A stretch of 64,000 nucleotides of DNA from Cellulomonas terrae (GCF_007990265.1 NZ_BJWH01000020.1:1-64000); one strand, 5' to 3'; shown: positions 44,322 to 54,481, counted from the first letter of the stretch. Translations and numbers: made by a program. Notes: generated by a model from the sequence alone, not told the origin.

Positions 44322-47300
44322 GGCCGAGCAGCGCCTTCAGGTCACCGAACAGCGACGGCGACCGCTCGACTCGCAGCCCGTGGTCGAGCCGCATGACGGT
44401 GGCACGGCCAGGGCTGGTCAACCGCAGGTGGACCTCGGTCACGCCCGGGTGCGTGGAGAGCACCTCGCGGAGCCGCTCGACCACCGGCGGCGTGCACCGG
44501 GACACCGCCATCGAGACGACGACCGGCGCGTCCGCCGCCTGCGACACGTCCGGCAGCGACACCTCCATGGCCTGCAGCTGCATGGTCTCGTCGCGCCGCC
44601 GGACCCGCCCGCGGACCACGACGACCGCGTCCTCGGCGAGCGCCGTGGAGTACGCCAGGTAGGTCTCCCCGAAGAACATGATCTCGACCGAGGCCTCCAT
44701 GTCCTCGATGGTGACCGCGGCCCACGGGTTGCCCTGCTTCGACATCTTGCGCTGCAACGACGTGATGAGTCCGGCGATGACCACCGTCGACCCGTCCGGC
44801 CGCTGCTCGTCCTGCAGCAGCGTCGCGATCGACACGTCCGCCGCGGCGGCGAGCACGTGCTCGAGCCCCGACAGCGGGTGGTCGGAGACGTACAGGCCGA
44901 GCATCTCCCGCTCGAACGCCAGCCGCTGCTTCTTGTCCCAGTCCGGCAGGTCCGGCACCACGACGGCGAATCCCTGCCCACCGTCGTCGCCGCCCAGGAG
45001 GTCGGCGAACAGGTCGAACTGCCCCTCGGCCTCCTTGCGCTTCACGCCGATGACGGAGTCGACCGCCTGCTCGTGCACCAGCAGCAGCGCGCGCCGCGCG
45101 TGGCCGAGCGAGTCGAACGCACCGGCCTTGATGAGCGACTCGATGGTCCGCTTGTTGCAGACGACGGCCGGGACCTTGTCGAGGAAGTCGGTGAAGGACG
45201 TGAACGCGCCCTTCTCCTCGCGCGCCCGCACGATCGCGTCGACCACGTTGGCGCCGACGTTGCGGATGGCGGTCAGACCGAACCGGATGTCCTTGCCGAC
45301 GGCCGTGAAGTTGGCGGACGAGGAGTTCACGTCCGGGGCGAGCACCGTGATGCCCATGTGCCGGCACTCGCCCAGGTACAGCGCCGACTTGTCCTTGTCG
45401 TCGCGCACGCTGGTCAGCAGGCCGGCCATGTACTCGGTCGGGTAGTTGGCCTTGAGGTAGGCGGTCCAGTAGGAGATGACCCCGTACGCGGCGGAGTGGG
45501 CCTTGTTGAAGGCGTACCCGGCGAACGGGACCAGCACGTCCCACACCGCCTGGATGGAGGCGTCGGAGTAGCCGCGCTCGCGCATGCCGGCCTGGAACGG
45601 GACGAACTCCTTGTCCAGGACCTCCTTCTTCTTCTTGCCCATCGCGCGCCGCAGCAGGTCGGCCTGGCCGAGCGTGTAGCCGGCGAGCTTCTGCGCGGCG
45701 CGCTGCACCTGCTCCTGGTAGACGATCAGCCCGTGGGTGATGCTCACGACCTCCTCGAGCGGCGCCTCGAGCTCGGGGTGGATCGGTTCGACCTTCTGCA
45801 GGCCGTTCTTGCGCAGCGCGTAGTTGATGTGGGAGTTCATCCCCATCGGGCCGGGCCGGTACAGCGCGATGACGGCCGAGATGTCCTCGAAGTTGTCGGG
45901 GCGCATCTGGCGCAGCAGCGAGCGCATGGGACCGCCGTCGAGCTGGAACACGCCCAGGGTGTCGCCGCGACCGAGGAGCTCGTACGTCGCCGGGTCGTCG
46001 AGCGGGACCTCCTCGATCTTGATGGCCGGCTTGCCGTTCATCTCGATGTTCTCGAGCGCGTCGTCGAGGATCGTGAGGTTGCGCAGGCCGAGGAAGTCCA
46101 TCTTGATCAGGCCCAGGGACTCGGACCCCGGCTGGTCGAACTGCGTGATGATCGCGCCGTCCTGCGGGCGCCGCATGATCGGGACGATGTCCAGCAGCGG
46201 CTCGCTCGACATGATGACGCCGGCCGCGTGCACGCCCCACTGCCGCTTGAGGTTCTCCAGCCCCTTCGCGGTCTCCAGCACGCGCTGCGCCTCGGGGTCG
46301 GCCTGCACGACCTGGCGGAACTCGTCGGCCTCCGCGTAGCGCGGGTCCTGCGGGTTGTAGATGCCCGAGAGCGTGATGTCCTTGCCCATCACGGCCGGGG
46401 GCATCGCCTTGGTGAGCTTCTCCCCCATCGCGAACGGGAAGCCGAGGACGCGCGAGGCGTCCTTGAGCGCCTGCTTGGCCTTGATGGTGCCGTACGTGAC
46501 GATCTGGGCGACGCGGTCCTCGCCGTACTTGTCCGTCACGTACCGGATGACCTCACCGCGCCGACGCTCGTCGAAGTCCACGTCGACGTCGGGCCAGGAG
46601 ACGCGCTCCGGGTTGAGGAACCGCTCGAAGATCAGGCCGTGCTCGAGCGGGTCCAGCTCGGTGATGCCCATCGCGTACGACGCCATCGACCCGGCCGCGG
46701 ACCCACGACCGGGTCCGACGCGGATGCCCTGGTCCTTGGCCCAGTTGATGAAGTCGGCGACGACGAGGAAGTAGCCCGAGAACCCGAGCTGCGTGATGAC
46801 GCCCGTCTCGTACTCGGCCTGCGTGCGGACGTCGGACGGGATCGCCCCGTGGTACCGCTTCTGCAGGCCGGTCTCGACCTCCTTGATGAACCAGGAGTCC
46901 TCGCTCTCCCCCGCCGGGACGGGGAAGTTCGGCATGAAGTTGGCGTCGGTGTTGAACTCCACCTCGCACTGCTCCGCGATGAGGACCGTGTTGTCGCACG
47001 CCTCCGGGATCTCCGCCCAGGTGCGCCGCATCTCCTCCGCGGACTTCAGGTAGAACTGGTCGGTGTCGAACTTGAACCGGTCGGGATCGGCCAGGGTCGA
47101 GCCCGACTGGACGCACAGCAGCACCTCGTGCGCGTGGCTGTCCTCGTGCTTCGTGTAGTGCAGGTCGTTCGTCGCGACGACGGGGGCGCCGATCGACTCG
47201 GCAAGCCTTCGCAGGTCCTTGATGACCCGCGTCTCGATCTCGAGCCCGTGGTCCATGAGCTCGACGTAGTAGTTCTCCTTGCCGAACAGGTCCTGCATCT

Positions 47301-47841
47301 CGCCCGCGGCGCGCACGGCCTCGTCGAACTGGCCCAGGCGGATGCGCGTCTGCACCTCGCCCGACGGGCAGCCGGTGGTCGCGATGAGCCCGTCGCTGTA
47401 GGTGCTCAGCAGCTCGCGGTCCATCCGGGGCCACTTGCCCATCTGCCCCTCGAGCGACGCGAGCGAGGACATCCGGAACAGGTTGTGCATGCCCTTCGTG
47501 GACTTCGCCAGGAGCGTCATGTGCGTGTACGCGCCGCGCGCCGAGACGTCGTCGGCGGCCTGGTGTGACTCGCCCCAGCGCACGCGGTTCTGGTCGAACC
47601 GGCTGGTGCCCGGCGTGACGTACGCCTCGACACCGATGATGGGCTTGATCCCGTGGTTCTTGGCCTTCTGCCAGAAGTCGAACGCCCCGAACAGGTAGCC
47701 GTGGTCCGTGATGGCGACGGCGGTCTGACCGAGGCGGTTGGCCTCGGTGAACAGGTCGTCCAGGCGCGCCGCGCCGTCGAGCATCGAGTACTCGGTGTGC
47801 ACGTGGAGGTGGACGAAGTCGGAGCCCCCAGCTGATGCCAT
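44302..47841 (-). CDS. dnaE: DNA polymerase III alpha subunit (DnaE1)
   Basis: DnaE is the replicative polymerase. The 1179-residue protein has an N-terminal PHP domain beginning FVHLHVHTEYSMLDGAAR (about residues 9-26) with further histidine motifs (AITDHGYLFGAF, NDLHYTKHED). The C-family polymerase core has GPGRGSAAGSM and the catalytic aspartates in WPDVDVDFDERRR, then GYAFNKAHSAAYG, a helix-hairpin-helix region and a C-terminal OB domain (VVIAGLITSLQRKMSKQGNPWA). The intact PHP histidines suggest proofreading activity, as reported for mycobacterial DnaE1. Start MASAGGSDF is chosen; a GTG 30 bases upstream is possible. It is tail-to-tail with the peroxiredoxin gene, overlapping by 20 bases. 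Confidence 0.97.
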   Translation of the reverse strand: MASAGGSDFVHLHVHTEYSMLDGAARLDDLFTEANRLGQTAVAITDHGYLFGAFDFWQKAKNHGIKPIIGVEAYVTPGTSRFDQNRVRWGESHQAADDVSARGAYTHMTLLAKSTKGMHNLFRMSSLASLEGQMGKWPRMDRELLSTYSDGLIATTGCPSGEVQTRIRLGQFDEAVRAAGEMQDLFGKENYYVELMDHGLEIETRVIKDLRRLAESIGAPVVATNDLHYTKHEDSHAHEVLLCVQSGSTLADPDRFKFDTDQFYLKSAEEMRRTWAEIPEACDNTVLIAEQCEVEFNTDANFMPNFPVPAGESEDSWFIKEVETGLQKRYHGAIPSDVRTQAEYETGVITQLGFSGYFLVVADFINWAKDQGIRVGPGRGSAAGSMASYAMGITELDPLEHGLIFERFLNPERVSWPDVDVDFDERRRGEVIRYVTDKYGEDRVAQIVTYGTIKAKQALKDASRVLGFPFAMGEKLTKAMPPAVMGKDITLSGIYNPQDPRYAEADEFRQVVQADPEAQRVLETAKGLENLKRQWGVHAAGVIMSSEPLLDIVPIMRRPQDGAIITQFDQPGSESLGLIKMDFLGLRNLTILDDALENIEMNGKPAIKIEEVPLDDPATYELLGRGDTLGVFQLDGGPMRSLLRQMRPDNFEDISAVIALYRPGPMGMNSHINYALRKNGLQKVEPIHPELEAPLEEVVSITHGLIVYQEQVQRAAQKLAGYTLGQADLLRRAMGKKKKEVLDKEFVPFQAGMRERGYSDASIQAVWDVLVPFAGYAFNKAHSAAYGVISYWTAYLKANYPTEYMAGLLTSVRDDKDKSALYLGECRHMGITVLAPDVNSSSANFTAVGKDIRFGLTAIRNVGANVVDAIVRAREEKGAFTSFTDFLDKVPAVVCNKRTIESLIKAGAFDSLGHARRALLLVHEQAVDSVIGVKRKEAEGQFDLFADLLGGDDGGQGFAVVVPDLPDWDKKQRLAFEREMLGLYVSDHPLSGLEHVLAAAADVSIATLLQDEQRPDGSTVVIAGLITSLQRKMSKQGNPWAAVTIEDMEASVEIMFFGETYLAYSTALAEDAVVVVRGRVRRRDETMQLQAMEVSLPDVSQAADAPVVVSMAVSRCTPPVVERLREVLSTHPGVTEVHLRLTSPGRATVMRLDHGLRVERSPSLFGDLKALLGPSCLAS

Positions 47842-47851
47842 GCGGGCGATC

Positions 47852-48373
47852 CTACGTCGCCCCGGTGACACTCTCCGGCGCGTCGCGCACCGTGTCGGGA
47901 GACGTGACGACCTTCACCGCGTCGCGGTGCCAGATGCCCTCGTCGAGGTAGCGCTCGGGGCTCGCGACGTAGCCCAGCCGCGCGTAGAACCCGAGCGCCT
48001 GCTCCTGGGCGCTGAGCTCCACGGACACGACCCTGACGCCGTCCGCGACGACGCCGAACCGCTCGAGCGCCGCCGCCTCGAGGGCGGTCATCAGCAGCGC
48101 CCCGACGCCCAGCCCACGCGCCGCGCGGTCGACCGCGACCCGTCCGACGTGGGCAGGCTCACCCGCGTGGTGGGGCGGCAGGAGGCGGGCCGTGCCCAGT
48201 GCCGAGCCGTCGTCGTCGACCGCGAGGACGTGCAGGGTCGACGGGTCGTCGTCGAGGGCGTCCATCTCGCGCTCGGGGGCCACGTTCTGCTCCTGCACGA
48301 ACACGGCCATCCGGATCGCGGTCATCGCGGCACGCTGCTCGGGCGTCTCCACCCGGACGACGCGCACGCTCAC
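47852..48373 (-). CDS. GNAT-family N-acetyltransferase
   Basis: The 173-residue protein is a GNAT acetyltransferase of the ElaA/YjcF-like group: [21 protein letters not shown] (about 19-39), a LGTARLLP strand, [20 protein letters not shown] as the acetyl-CoA loop (about 77-96), and [22 protein letters not shown]. The acceptor is unknown. A GTG start overlaps the stop of the pseudouridine synthase gene by 4 bases, and dnaE begins 10 bases after its stop, so it is in the same operon. Confidence 0.9.
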   Translation of the reverse strand: MSVRVVRVETPEQRAAMTAIRMAVFVQEQNVAPEREMDALDDDPSTLHVLAVDDDGSALGTARLLPPHHAGEPAHVGRVAVDRAARGLGVGALLMTALEAAALERFGVVADGVRVVSVELSAQEQALGFYARLGYVASPERYLDEGIWHRDAVKVVTSPDTVRDAPESVTGAT

Positions 48374-49308
48374 GCGTACCCGTCCTGCAGCACCGCCAGC
48401 GACCGGAGGAGGTCCTCGGGGTACTCGCTGGTCAGCTCCAGCCAGTCCCCGGTGCTCGGGTGGTGGAAGCCGAGCCGCATGGCGTGCAGCCACTGCCGGG
48501 TCAGGCCCACCCGCGCGGCCAGGCTCGGGTCGGCGCCGTACGTGAGGTCCCCGACGCAGGGGTGCCGAGTCGCCGCGAAGTGCACGCGGATCTGGTGCGT
48601 GCGCCCCGTCTCCAGGTGCACCTCGACCAGGGAGGCCGCGGGCAGCATCTCGAGCACCTCGTAGTGGGTGATCGACGGCTTGCCGTCGGCGACGACGGCG
48701 AACTTCCAGTCCGAGCTGGGGTGCCGGCCGATGGGGGCGTCGATCGTGCCCGTCGTCGGCTCCGGATGGCCCTGCACCAGCGCGTGGTAGACCTTCTCGA
48801 CCGTGCGCTCCTTGAACGCCCGCTTGAGCACCGTGTACGCGTGCTCGGACTTGGCGACGACCATCAGCCCGGACGTGCCGGCGTCCAGGCGGTGCACGAT
48901 CCCCTGCCGCTCCGCCGCACCCGACGTCGAGATCCGGTAGCCGACCGCGACGAGCGCGCCGACGACGGTCGGGCCGGTCCAGCCGGGCGACGGGTGCGCG
49001 GCGACGCCGACGGGCTTGTCGATGACCACCAGGTCGTCGTCGTCGTACACGATCCGCATGCCGGGCACCGGCTCGGCGACGACCTCGATGCTCTCCGCCG
49101 GAGCGACGTCCGGGATCTGGACCTCGAGCCACCCGCCCGCGGACAGCCGGTCGGACTTGCCGAGCTCCCTGCCGTCGAGCTGCACGCCTCCGGCCTCGGC
49201 GATCTCGGCAGCGCGCGTGCGGGACAGGCCCAGCAGCCGCGCCAGCGCCGCGTCGACCCGCTCGCCGACCAGCCCGTCCGGCACGGGCATCGCGCGCGTG
49301 TCAGGCAT
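48370..49308 (-). CDS. RluA-family 23S rRNA pseudouridine synthase (RluD-like)
   Basis: The 312-residue protein converts uridines in RNA, most likely 23S rRNA, to pseudouridine. It has an N-terminal S4 domain (about 12-70: [30 protein letters not shown]) and a catalytic domain with [18 protein letters not shown], catalytic Asp in [15 protein letters not shown], and [23 protein letters not shown]. The combination fits RluD, but RluC cannot be excluded. It overlaps lspA by 8 bases, the common lspA-rluD pairing, and is coupled to the GNAT gene downstream. Confidence 0.94.
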   Translation of the reverse strand: MPDTRAMPVPDGLVGERVDAALARLLGLSRTRAAEIAEAGGVQLDGRELGKSDRLSAGGWLEVQIPDVAPAESIEVVAEPVPGMRIVYDDDDLVVIDKPVGVAAHPSPGWTGPTVVGALVAVGYRISTSGAAERQGIVHRLDAGTSGLMVVAKSEHAYTVLKRAFKERTVEKVYHALVQGHPEPTTGTIDAPIGRHPSSDWKFAVVADGKPSITHYEVLEMLPAASLVEVHLETGRTHQIRVHFAATRHPCVGDLTYGADPSLAARVGLTRQWLHAMRLGFHHPSTGDWLELTSEYPEDLLRSLAVLQDGYA

Positions 49309-49924
49309 TCTGCTCGGTGGCCGTCGTGGAGGGCTCGTCGGTCACGGCCACGGCCTCGTCGTCCGCGGCCTCGTCGGCCGGCTCGGTCTGGCCGTGCCCG
49401 TCACGGGTCCCGTCGATGTGCACGCCGAGCGCCGCCAGGACCACGACCATGACCGCCGCCGAGACGATCGCGATGTCCGCGACGTTGCCGACGAACCAGT
49501 CCGCGTACGCGATGAAGTCGACCACGTGACCCCGCGCGATCCCGGGCTCCCGGACCAATCGGTCGACGAGGTTGCCGAGCGCGCCGCCCAGCAGCAGCCC
49601 CAGCGCGACCGCCCACGCCCAGGACCCGATCCGGCGGCTGGCACGGACGATGACGACGATCACCACGGCCGCGACGATGGTCAGCACCCACGTCATCCCG
49701 GTGGCGATGGACAGCGCCGCACCGGGGTTGAAGACCAGCTGCACCCCGAGCAGGTTCCCCACCAGGTCCCGGCGCTCACCCTCCACGAGCGAGCTGACCG
49801 CCCACGCCTTCGACACCTGGTCGAGCACCAGCACGACGGCGGAGAGCGAGAAGAGCGTGGTCAGCAGGGCACGCCGACGGGTGCTCGGTGGCGCGTCAGG
49901 CTGGTCGTCCGTGGTGGTGGGCAC
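49301..49924 (-). CDS. lspA: Signal peptidase II (lipoprotein signal peptidase)
   Basis: LspA cleaves the signal peptide from prolipoproteins after lipid attachment. The 207-residue membrane protein has four hydrophobic segments (about 20-38, 68-92, 97-118 and 142-165). The catalytic aspartates lie in [11 protein letters not shown] and [14 protein letters not shown]-terminal tail of about 40 residues, rich in Glu/Ala/Thr, extends beyond the usual 160-170 residue length. GTG start. It would act on lipoproteins such as the protease encoded at 31032. It lies 20 bases after the DksA-like gene. Confidence 0.95.
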   Translation of the reverse strand: MPTTTDDQPDAPPSTRRRALLTTLFSLSAVVLVLDQVSKAWAVSSLVEGERRDLVGNLLGVQLVFNPGAALSIATGMTWVLTIVAAVVIVVIVRASRRIGSWAWAVALGLLLGGALGNLVDRLVREPGIARGHVVDFIAYADWFVGNVADIAIVSAAVMVVVLAALGVHIDGTRDGHGQTEPADEAADDEAVAVTDEPSTTATEQNA

Positions 49925-49944
49925 CGCAGGAGTCTACGTGCGCG

Positions 49945-50406
49945 TCAGCGACGCTCCTCGCGCTGCTTGCACTCCACGCAGAGGGTCGCCCGCGGGAACG
50001 CCTGCACGCGCGCCTTGCCGATGGCCTTGCCGCACGACTCGCAGGTGCCGAACGTGCCGGCCGAGATCCGCGCCAGCGCGCGAGTCGTCTGCGCCAGCAG
50101 GTCCCGCGTGTTGTTCACGAGCGTGAGCTCCTGCTCCCGCTCGAGCGCCGACGAACCGGAGTCCGCCTGGTCGTCGCCTGCCCCGTCCCCGGAGTTGCGC
50201 AGGAGGTCGGACAGCTCGGCGTCCGCAGCGGCGAGCTCGCTCGTCAGGCGGTCGATGTCGCTGGTGAGCTCCTCGGCGATGTCCTTGACCTCCCGAGCGG
50301 TCCACGGCTTCTCGCCGTCCCGCACCGGGAACTGCTTGACCAGCTTGGTCAAGTCCTTGATGTCGGTGCTGACGTCAACCGCGCTGAGCGCGTCGTTGAT
50401 GGCCAC
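49945..50406 (-). CDS. DksA/TraR-type C4 zinc-finger protein
   Basis: The 153-residue protein has a helical N-terminal part (IAEELTSDIDRLTSELAAADAELSDLL, about 42-68, coiled coil) and a C-terminal C4 zinc finger CESCG...CVEC (about 121-147), the TraR/DksA signature. Such proteins can bind RNA polymerase through the secondary channel, but actinobacterial members of this size are little studied. A GTG start at 50404-50406 has AGGGGGG seven bases upstream. It lies between divIVA and lspA, separated from divIVA by a strong terminator, so it likely starts its own transcript. Confidence 0.9.
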   Translation of the reverse strand: MAINDALSAVDVSTDIKDLTKLVKQFPVRDGEKPWTAREVKDIAEELTSDIDRLTSELAAADAELSDLLRNSGDGAGDDQADSGSSALEREQELTLVNNTRDLLAQTTRALARISAGTFGTCESCGKAIGKARVQAFPRATLCVECKQREERR

Positions 50407-50468
50407 GAGCGGGCCCCCCTGTCCTCGAAGTGTCGCGACTGTATGCGTGCGCAGTCCGGGACACAACA

Positions 50469-50497
50469 CGCCACGCCGGGTGAAACCCGGCGTGGCG
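50469..50497 (-). terminator. Terminator downstream of divIVA
   Basis: CGCCACGCCGGGT (50469-50481) and ACCCGGCGTGGCG (50485-50497) form a perfect 13-bp stem with a GAA loop, 73 bases beyond the divIVA stop. Confidence 0.9.
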
Positions 50498-50569
50498 GTG
50501 TGCAGCTGTCGACCTGACCTGTGGTGATGCACGCAGGCATCCCGGCGGGTGGTCGCCGGAACACGTGTG

Positions 50570-51253
50570 TCAGAGGTTCTGGCCGTCACCGACCGTCTGC
50601 GGCTGGCCCGAGCGCGGCGGCAACGCGTTGCCCCGGTTGTCGAGGTCGCCGAGCAGGTTCTCCAGGTAGCTCTTGAGGCGGGTCCGGTAGTCACGCTCGA
50701 ACACCCGCAGCTCGTCGATCTTGCGCTCGAGGAGCGACCGCTCCTGCTCCAGCTGACCGAGCGTGCGCTGCGACGTCTCCTCGGCCTCACGGACGATGCG
50801 GTTGGCCTGGCTCTTCGCCTCGCTGATCAGGCGGTCGGACTCCTCCTGGCCGCTGCGGACGTAGTCGTCGTGCAGCTTCTGGGCCAGGGCGAGCATCCCG
50901 GTGGCGGACTCGGGCTCGCTCGTGCGCGGCCCACCCTGCACCGGCGCGACGATCGGCGCCTGCTGCGCGACCGGCGCGGCGATCACGGGCGCGGGAGCCG
51001 GGACCGGCTCGGGCGTGGGCTCCGGCTTCGGGGCCGGCGCGGCCTGCTGGGCGCCTGCACGGCTCAACTCGGCGATGCGGCGCTCGGCCGCGGCGAGCTT
51101 CGTCTTCAGGTCGTCGTTCTCACCCTGCAGGTCGCGCAGCGTGTTGACGACCTCGTCCAGGAAGTCGTCGACCTCGTCCTGGTCGTAGCCCTCGCGGAAC
51201 TTCGTGGCCTGGAACTTCTTGTTCAAGACCTCGTCTGCAGTCAGCAGAGCCAT
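50570..51253 (-). CDS. divIVA: DivIVA / Wag31 polar growth protein
   Basis: DivIVA marks curved membrane at poles and septa and directs polar wall growth in actinobacteria. The 227-residue protein has the membrane-targeting N-domain (ADEVLNKKFQATKFREGYDQDEVDDFLDEVV, about 6-36), a first coiled coil (37-65), a Pro/Ala-rich linker (about 68-108) and a second coiled coil (120-205). It follows the yggT-like gene with a 129-base gap that could hold its own promoter. ATG 51251-51253 is preferred over a second ATG 6 bases upstream. Confidence 0.95.
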   Translation of the reverse strand: MALLTADEVLNKKFQATKFREGYDQDEVDDFLDEVVNTLRDLQGENDDLKTKLAAAERRIAELSRAGAQQAAPAPKPEPTPEPVPAPAPVIAAPVAQQAPIVAPVQGGPRTSEPESATGMLALAQKLHDDYVRSGQEESDRLISEAKSQANRIVREAEETSQRTLGQLEQERSLLERKIDELRVFERDYRTRLKSYLENLLGDLDNRGNALPPRSGQPQTVGDGQNL

Positions 51254-51382
51254 CGTCATCACCTCAGTCGGTAGTGCTCGGTCGGGCCGGCGGCAGTCCA
51301 CCGACCGCCTCGGGCCACGGTAGCGGAGAATGCAGCGAGCGCACGTCCCGGCGACACGTGCAGAGACGCGTGCGGCGTCGGA

Positions 51383-51667
51383 TCAGATGCTGCTGAGGAT
51401 GCTCATCAGGATGGAGCATCCCAGCACCAGCACCAGGAAGGCCAGGTCCAGTCGGATGGATCCGATGGCCAGCGGGGGCAGGACCCTGCGCAACGCCTTG
51501 AGCGGCGGATCGGTCACCGTGTACGTCGCCTCGGCGATCACCAGCGCGATCCCGGAGGGGTGCCAGTCCCGCGCGAAGAACTGCACCCAGTCCAGCACGA
51601 GCCGGATGAGCAGCAGGATGAAGAACGCGAGGACGACGTAGAACAGCAGGGCTGCGACGAGTTGCAC
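51383..51667 (-). CDS. YggT family membrane protein
   Basis: The 94-residue protein has two hydrophobic segments (about 1-26 and 68-92) and between them the YggT signature: LVLDWVQFFARDWHP and TDPPLKALRRVLPPL. The family sits beside sepF in most actinobacteria and cyanobacteria and is linked to division and membrane processes, without known biochemistry. A GTG start lies 3 bases beyond the sepF stop, so the two are coupled. Confidence 0.9.
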   Translation of the reverse strand: MQLVAALLFYVVLAFFILLLIRLVLDWVQFFARDWHPSGIALVIAEATYTVTDPPLKALRRVLPPLAIGSIRLDLAFLVLVLGCSILMSILSSI

Positions 51668-51670
51668 GCG

Positions 51671-52165
51671 TCAGCTCTGGTTGTAGAAGCCCGCGCGCGT
51701 CGGCGGCTCGGCGACGGGGCCGGCGGCCTCACCAGCAACCTCGACGTGGGCGGGCGAGAGCAGGAACACCTTGCTTGTCACACGCTCGATCGCGCCGTGC
51801 AGCCCGAAGATCAGGCCCGCGGAGAAGTCGACGAGACGCTTGGCGTCCGCGTCGTCCATGTCCGTGAGGTTCATGATGACGGGAGTGCCCTCGCGGAACG
51901 CCTCACCGATCTTGCGGGCGTCGTTGTAGGAGCGCGGGTGGATCGTGGTGATCCGCCGGAGCTCGCCGGCGACGGGAGCGGCCTGCGGCGCAGCCTGCGT
52001 GGGCAGGCTCGTGCGCGTCGGCCGGTGCAGCGGCGTGACCTGGGCCTCGTACTCCTGCGGCACCGCGACCTCCTGGTCGTCGAACTCCTCGAGGTACTCC
52101 TCGTGCTCCGACCGGTCGTCGGCCAGGCCGAGGTACAGCATCGTCTTGCGCAGCGCTCCGGCCAT
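51671..52165 (-). CDS. sepF: Cell division protein SepF
   Basis: SepF anchors FtsZ to the membrane and replaces FtsA in actinobacteria. The 164-residue protein has an N-terminal amphipathic membrane-binding helix ([14 protein letters not shown]), an acidic/Pro linker, and the SepF core (about 75-145: [53 protein letters not shown]). It lies between pgeF and the yggT-like gene. The usual yggS (PLP homeostasis) gene is absent here; only a 142-base gap separates pgeF from sepF. Confidence 0.96.
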   Translation of the reverse strand: MAGALRKTMLYLGLADDRSEHEEYLEEFDDQEVAVPQEYEAQVTPLHRPTRTSLPTQAAPQAAPVAGELRRITTIHPRSYNDARKIGEAFREGTPVIMNLTDMDDADAKRLVDFSAGLIFGLHGAIERVTSKVFLLSPAHVEVAGEAAGPVAEPPTRAGFYNQS

Positions 52166-52307
52166 CGCGTTGGCTCCCTCCCCGGATCTCTCCGGACCAT
52201 CCCGGAGCCCGTGCCGGTCCAGCCGACGACGATGGGCTCCCTCTGCCGGTCACGCTAGCAACGCCCGTGTTCCGCCCGCCTCGCGACACGCCCGACAACC
52301 TCGCCCT

Positions 52308-53084
52308 TCACCTCGGATCGGTCGCCGCGGCGGGCCGCACGACCCCGGCGAACCGGCCCGTGCGCTGCGAGCGCCGGAACGAGAACAGCGCCGGGTCGGT
52401 CCAGGTGTCCCTCGCCAGGTGCGTGACGTGCACGACGCCCGCCGCGTCCAGCACCGCGGCGACCCCGGCGGGCAGGTCGAGCGCCGGCGTGCCCCACGAC
52501 GTCGTCGCCCGTGCTCGCGGGAGGACGGAGGCGACCTCGTCCTGCAGAGCGGCGGGCACCTCGTAGGACTGTCCCGCGATCGCGGGACCGATCGCGGCGC
52601 GCAGGCGCTCGACGGACGCGCCCTGCTCCACCATCGTCGCGAGCGCCGCCTCGACGACGCCGGCCACCAGTCCTCGGCGCCCGGCGTGCACGGCGGCCAC
52701 GACCCCCGCCTGGGGGTCGGCGAGGAGGAGCGGGACGCAGTCGGCCACGAGCACGGCCACCGCCACGTCGGGCGAGACGGACACCAGCGCGTCGGCCTCG
52801 CCCACGGACACCGTGCCGGGTGCGGGCGGCTGCGACAGGACCACGACCCCGGGACCGTGCACCTGCGTCGCGTACGCCACGGCCGCGCCGGCCCACCGTT
52901 CGAGACCGGCCCGGTTGCGGTCCACGGCCGACGGGTCGTCGCCGACCGCGTAGCCGAGGTTCAGCGCGTCGTACGGCGGCCGGCTGACACCGCCTCGTCG
53001 CGTGCTGAAGCCCGCCCGCACGCCCGCGCCGAGGTCGACCTCGACGACGGGCGGGACGTCGGTCCCGGGCTGCGGTCCGGTCAC
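52308..53084 (-). CDS. pgeF: PgeF-type multicopper oxidase / purine nucleoside phosphorylase-like protein
   Basis: The 258-residue protein belongs to the YlmD/YfiH (DUF152, laccase-domain) family, in which members cleave purine nucleosides or edit peptidoglycan precursors (removing L-Ser misincorporated in the stem). Conserved histidine and cysteine motifs are [33 protein letters not shown] and [14 protein letters not shown] start overlaps the ftsZ stop by 4 bases, so it is co-translated with ftsZ. Which activity dominates is not predictable from sequence. Confidence 0.93.
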   Translation of the reverse strand: MTGPQPGTDVPPVVEVDLGAGVRAGFSTRRGGVSRPPYDALNLGYAVGDDPSAVDRNRAGLERWAGAAVAYATQVHGPGVVVLSQPPAPGTVSVGEADALVSVSPDVAVAVLVADCVPLLLADPQAGVVAAVHAGRRGLVAGVVEAALATMVEQGASVERLRAAIGPAIAGQSYEVPAALQDEVASVLPRARATTSWGTPALDLPAGVAAVLDAAGVVHVTHLARDTWTDPALFSFRRSQRTGRFAGVVRPAAATDPR

Positions 53085-54343
53085 TTGAGGAAGTCGGGCA
53101 CGTCCAGCTCGTCGCGGTCACGGTCGCGGCGGGGGGCGTCCTCCGTGAAGATCCGGGGCACCTCCAGCGCACCGGTGATGGGCGTCGGCTCGGCCTCGGT
53201 GGACAGGAACGCCGGGACGTCGGGCTGCGTCGTGGGGGCAGCGTGGTTCTGCGTGTACGAGCCGACGGGGACCAGCTGCTCCTCGGGGTCGAGGACCGGG
53301 CGGGGCGCCGGGACGCGCGGAGCCACCGACGGCACCTGCCGCGCGGGGCTGCCGCTGATCTGCCCGAGCGCGCGCGCGTCGCGGCGGACGGTCGGCGAGC
53401 CCGAGTCGAAGCCGGCCGCGATCACGGTGACGCGCACCTCGTCGCCGAGGGCGTCGTCGATCACCGCACCGAAGATGATGTTGGCCTCGGGGTGCGCGGC
53501 CTCCTGGACCAGGCGCGCCGCCTCGTTGATCTCGAACAGTCCGAGGTCCGAACCACCCTGGATGGACAGCAGCACCCCGTGGGCACCGTCGATGCTGGCC
53601 TCGAGCAGCGGCGACGAGATCGCCATCTCCGCAGCCTGGACGGCACGGTCGTCGCCACGCGCGAAGCCGATCCCCATGAGGGCCGAGCCGGCGCCCTGCA
53701 TGACCGACTTCACGTCGGCGAAGTCGAGGTTGATGAGGCCCGGCGTCGTGATCAGGTCCGTGATGCCCTGGACACCCGACAGCAGCACCTGGTCGGCCGA
53801 GTGGAACGCGTCGAGCACCGAGACGGACCGGTCGGAGATCTGCAGCAGCCGGTCGTTGGGGATGACGATGAGGGTGTCGACCTCGGCGCGCAGCGCCTCG
53901 ATGCCCGAGTCGGCCTGCACGGAACGGCGGCGGCCCTCGAACGTGAACGGCCGCGTCACCACACCGATGGTCAGGGCGCCGAGCGAACGGGCGATCCGGG
54001 CCACCACCGGCGCGCCACCGGTGCCGGTGCCGCCACCCTCGCCCGCGGTGACGAAGACCATGTCGGCGCCCCGCAGGACGTCCTCGATCTCGTCCTTGTG
54101 GTCCTCCGCCGCCTTCTTGCCGACCTCGGGGTCGGCGCCGGCGCCGAGACCCCGGGTGAGCTCGCGGCCGACGTCGAGCTTGACGTCCGCGTCCGACATG
54201 AGCAGGGCCTGGGCGTCGGTGTTGACGGCGATGAACTCGACACCCTTGAGGCCGACCTCGATCATGCGGTTCACGGCGTTGACGCCGCCGCCGCCGATGC
54301 CGACGACCTTGATGACCGCCAGGTAGTTCTGCGGAGCTGCCAC
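53081..54343 (-). CDS. ftsZ: Cell division protein FtsZ
   Basis: FtsZ is the tubulin-like GTPase of the division ring. The 420-residue product has [17 protein letters not shown] near the N-terminus, the tubulin signature [12 protein letters not shown] (about 105-116), a FEGRRR T5-loop region, NLDFADVK and a C-terminal variable linker ending in ELDVPDFLK, the peptide that binds SepF/FtsA. GTG 54341-54343 has AGAGG eight bases upstream; a longer frame begins 42 bases earlier. Strong promoter elements lie about 110 bases upstream in the 211-base ftsQ-ftsZ gap, so ftsZ has its own promoter besides the dcw transcript. Confidence 0.98.
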   Translation of the reverse strand: MAAPQNYLAVIKVVGIGGGGVNAVNRMIEVGLKGVEFIAVNTDAQALLMSDADVKLDVGRELTRGLGAGADPEVGKKAAEDHKDEIEDVLRGADMVFVTAGEGGGTGTGGAPVVARIARSLGALTIGVVTRPFTFEGRRRSVQADSGIEALRAEVDTLIVIPNDRLLQISDRSVSVLDAFHSADQVLLSGVQGITDLITTPGLINLDFADVKSVMQGAGSALMGIGFARGDDRAVQAAEMAISSPLLEASIDGAHGVLLSIQGGSDLGLFEINEAARLVQEAAHPEANIIFGAVIDDALGDEVRVTVIAAGFDSGSPTVRRDARALGQISGSPARQVPSVAPRVPAPRPVLDPEEQLVPVGSYTQNHAAPTTQPDVPAFLSTEAEPTPITGALEVPRIFTEDAPRRDRDRDELDVPDFLK

Positions 54344-54438
54344 GGTGGGTGCCTCTCGTTCTGTGCCGGTCGCGGCCGGGGCCACGGGGTCCGTCCGCGT
54401 CCCGCACGGCGGCGGACGAGCGTCGGGGTGAAACCTTC

Positions 54439-54455
54439 ACCCTCTACTTGAGGGT
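54439..54455. promoter_or_regulatory. Palindrome at the ftsZ transcription start
   Basis: ACCCTC-TACTT-GAGGGT is a 17-base perfect inverted repeat with a 5-base centre, directly downstream of the ftsZ -10 element. It covers the expected transcription start and the next dozen bases. It could be an operator or a 5'-end RNA hairpin. Confidence 0.5.
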
Positions 54456-54481
54456 TATAGTTATGTCAGGTGCGTTGTCAG
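54454..54481 (-). promoter_or_regulatory. ftsZ promoter
   Basis: On the minus strand CTGACA (54476-54481), 16 bases, TATAAC (54454-54459) is a good sigma-A promoter, the best in the window. It lies about 110 bases before the ftsZ start and after the ftsQ stop. Confidence 0.6.
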
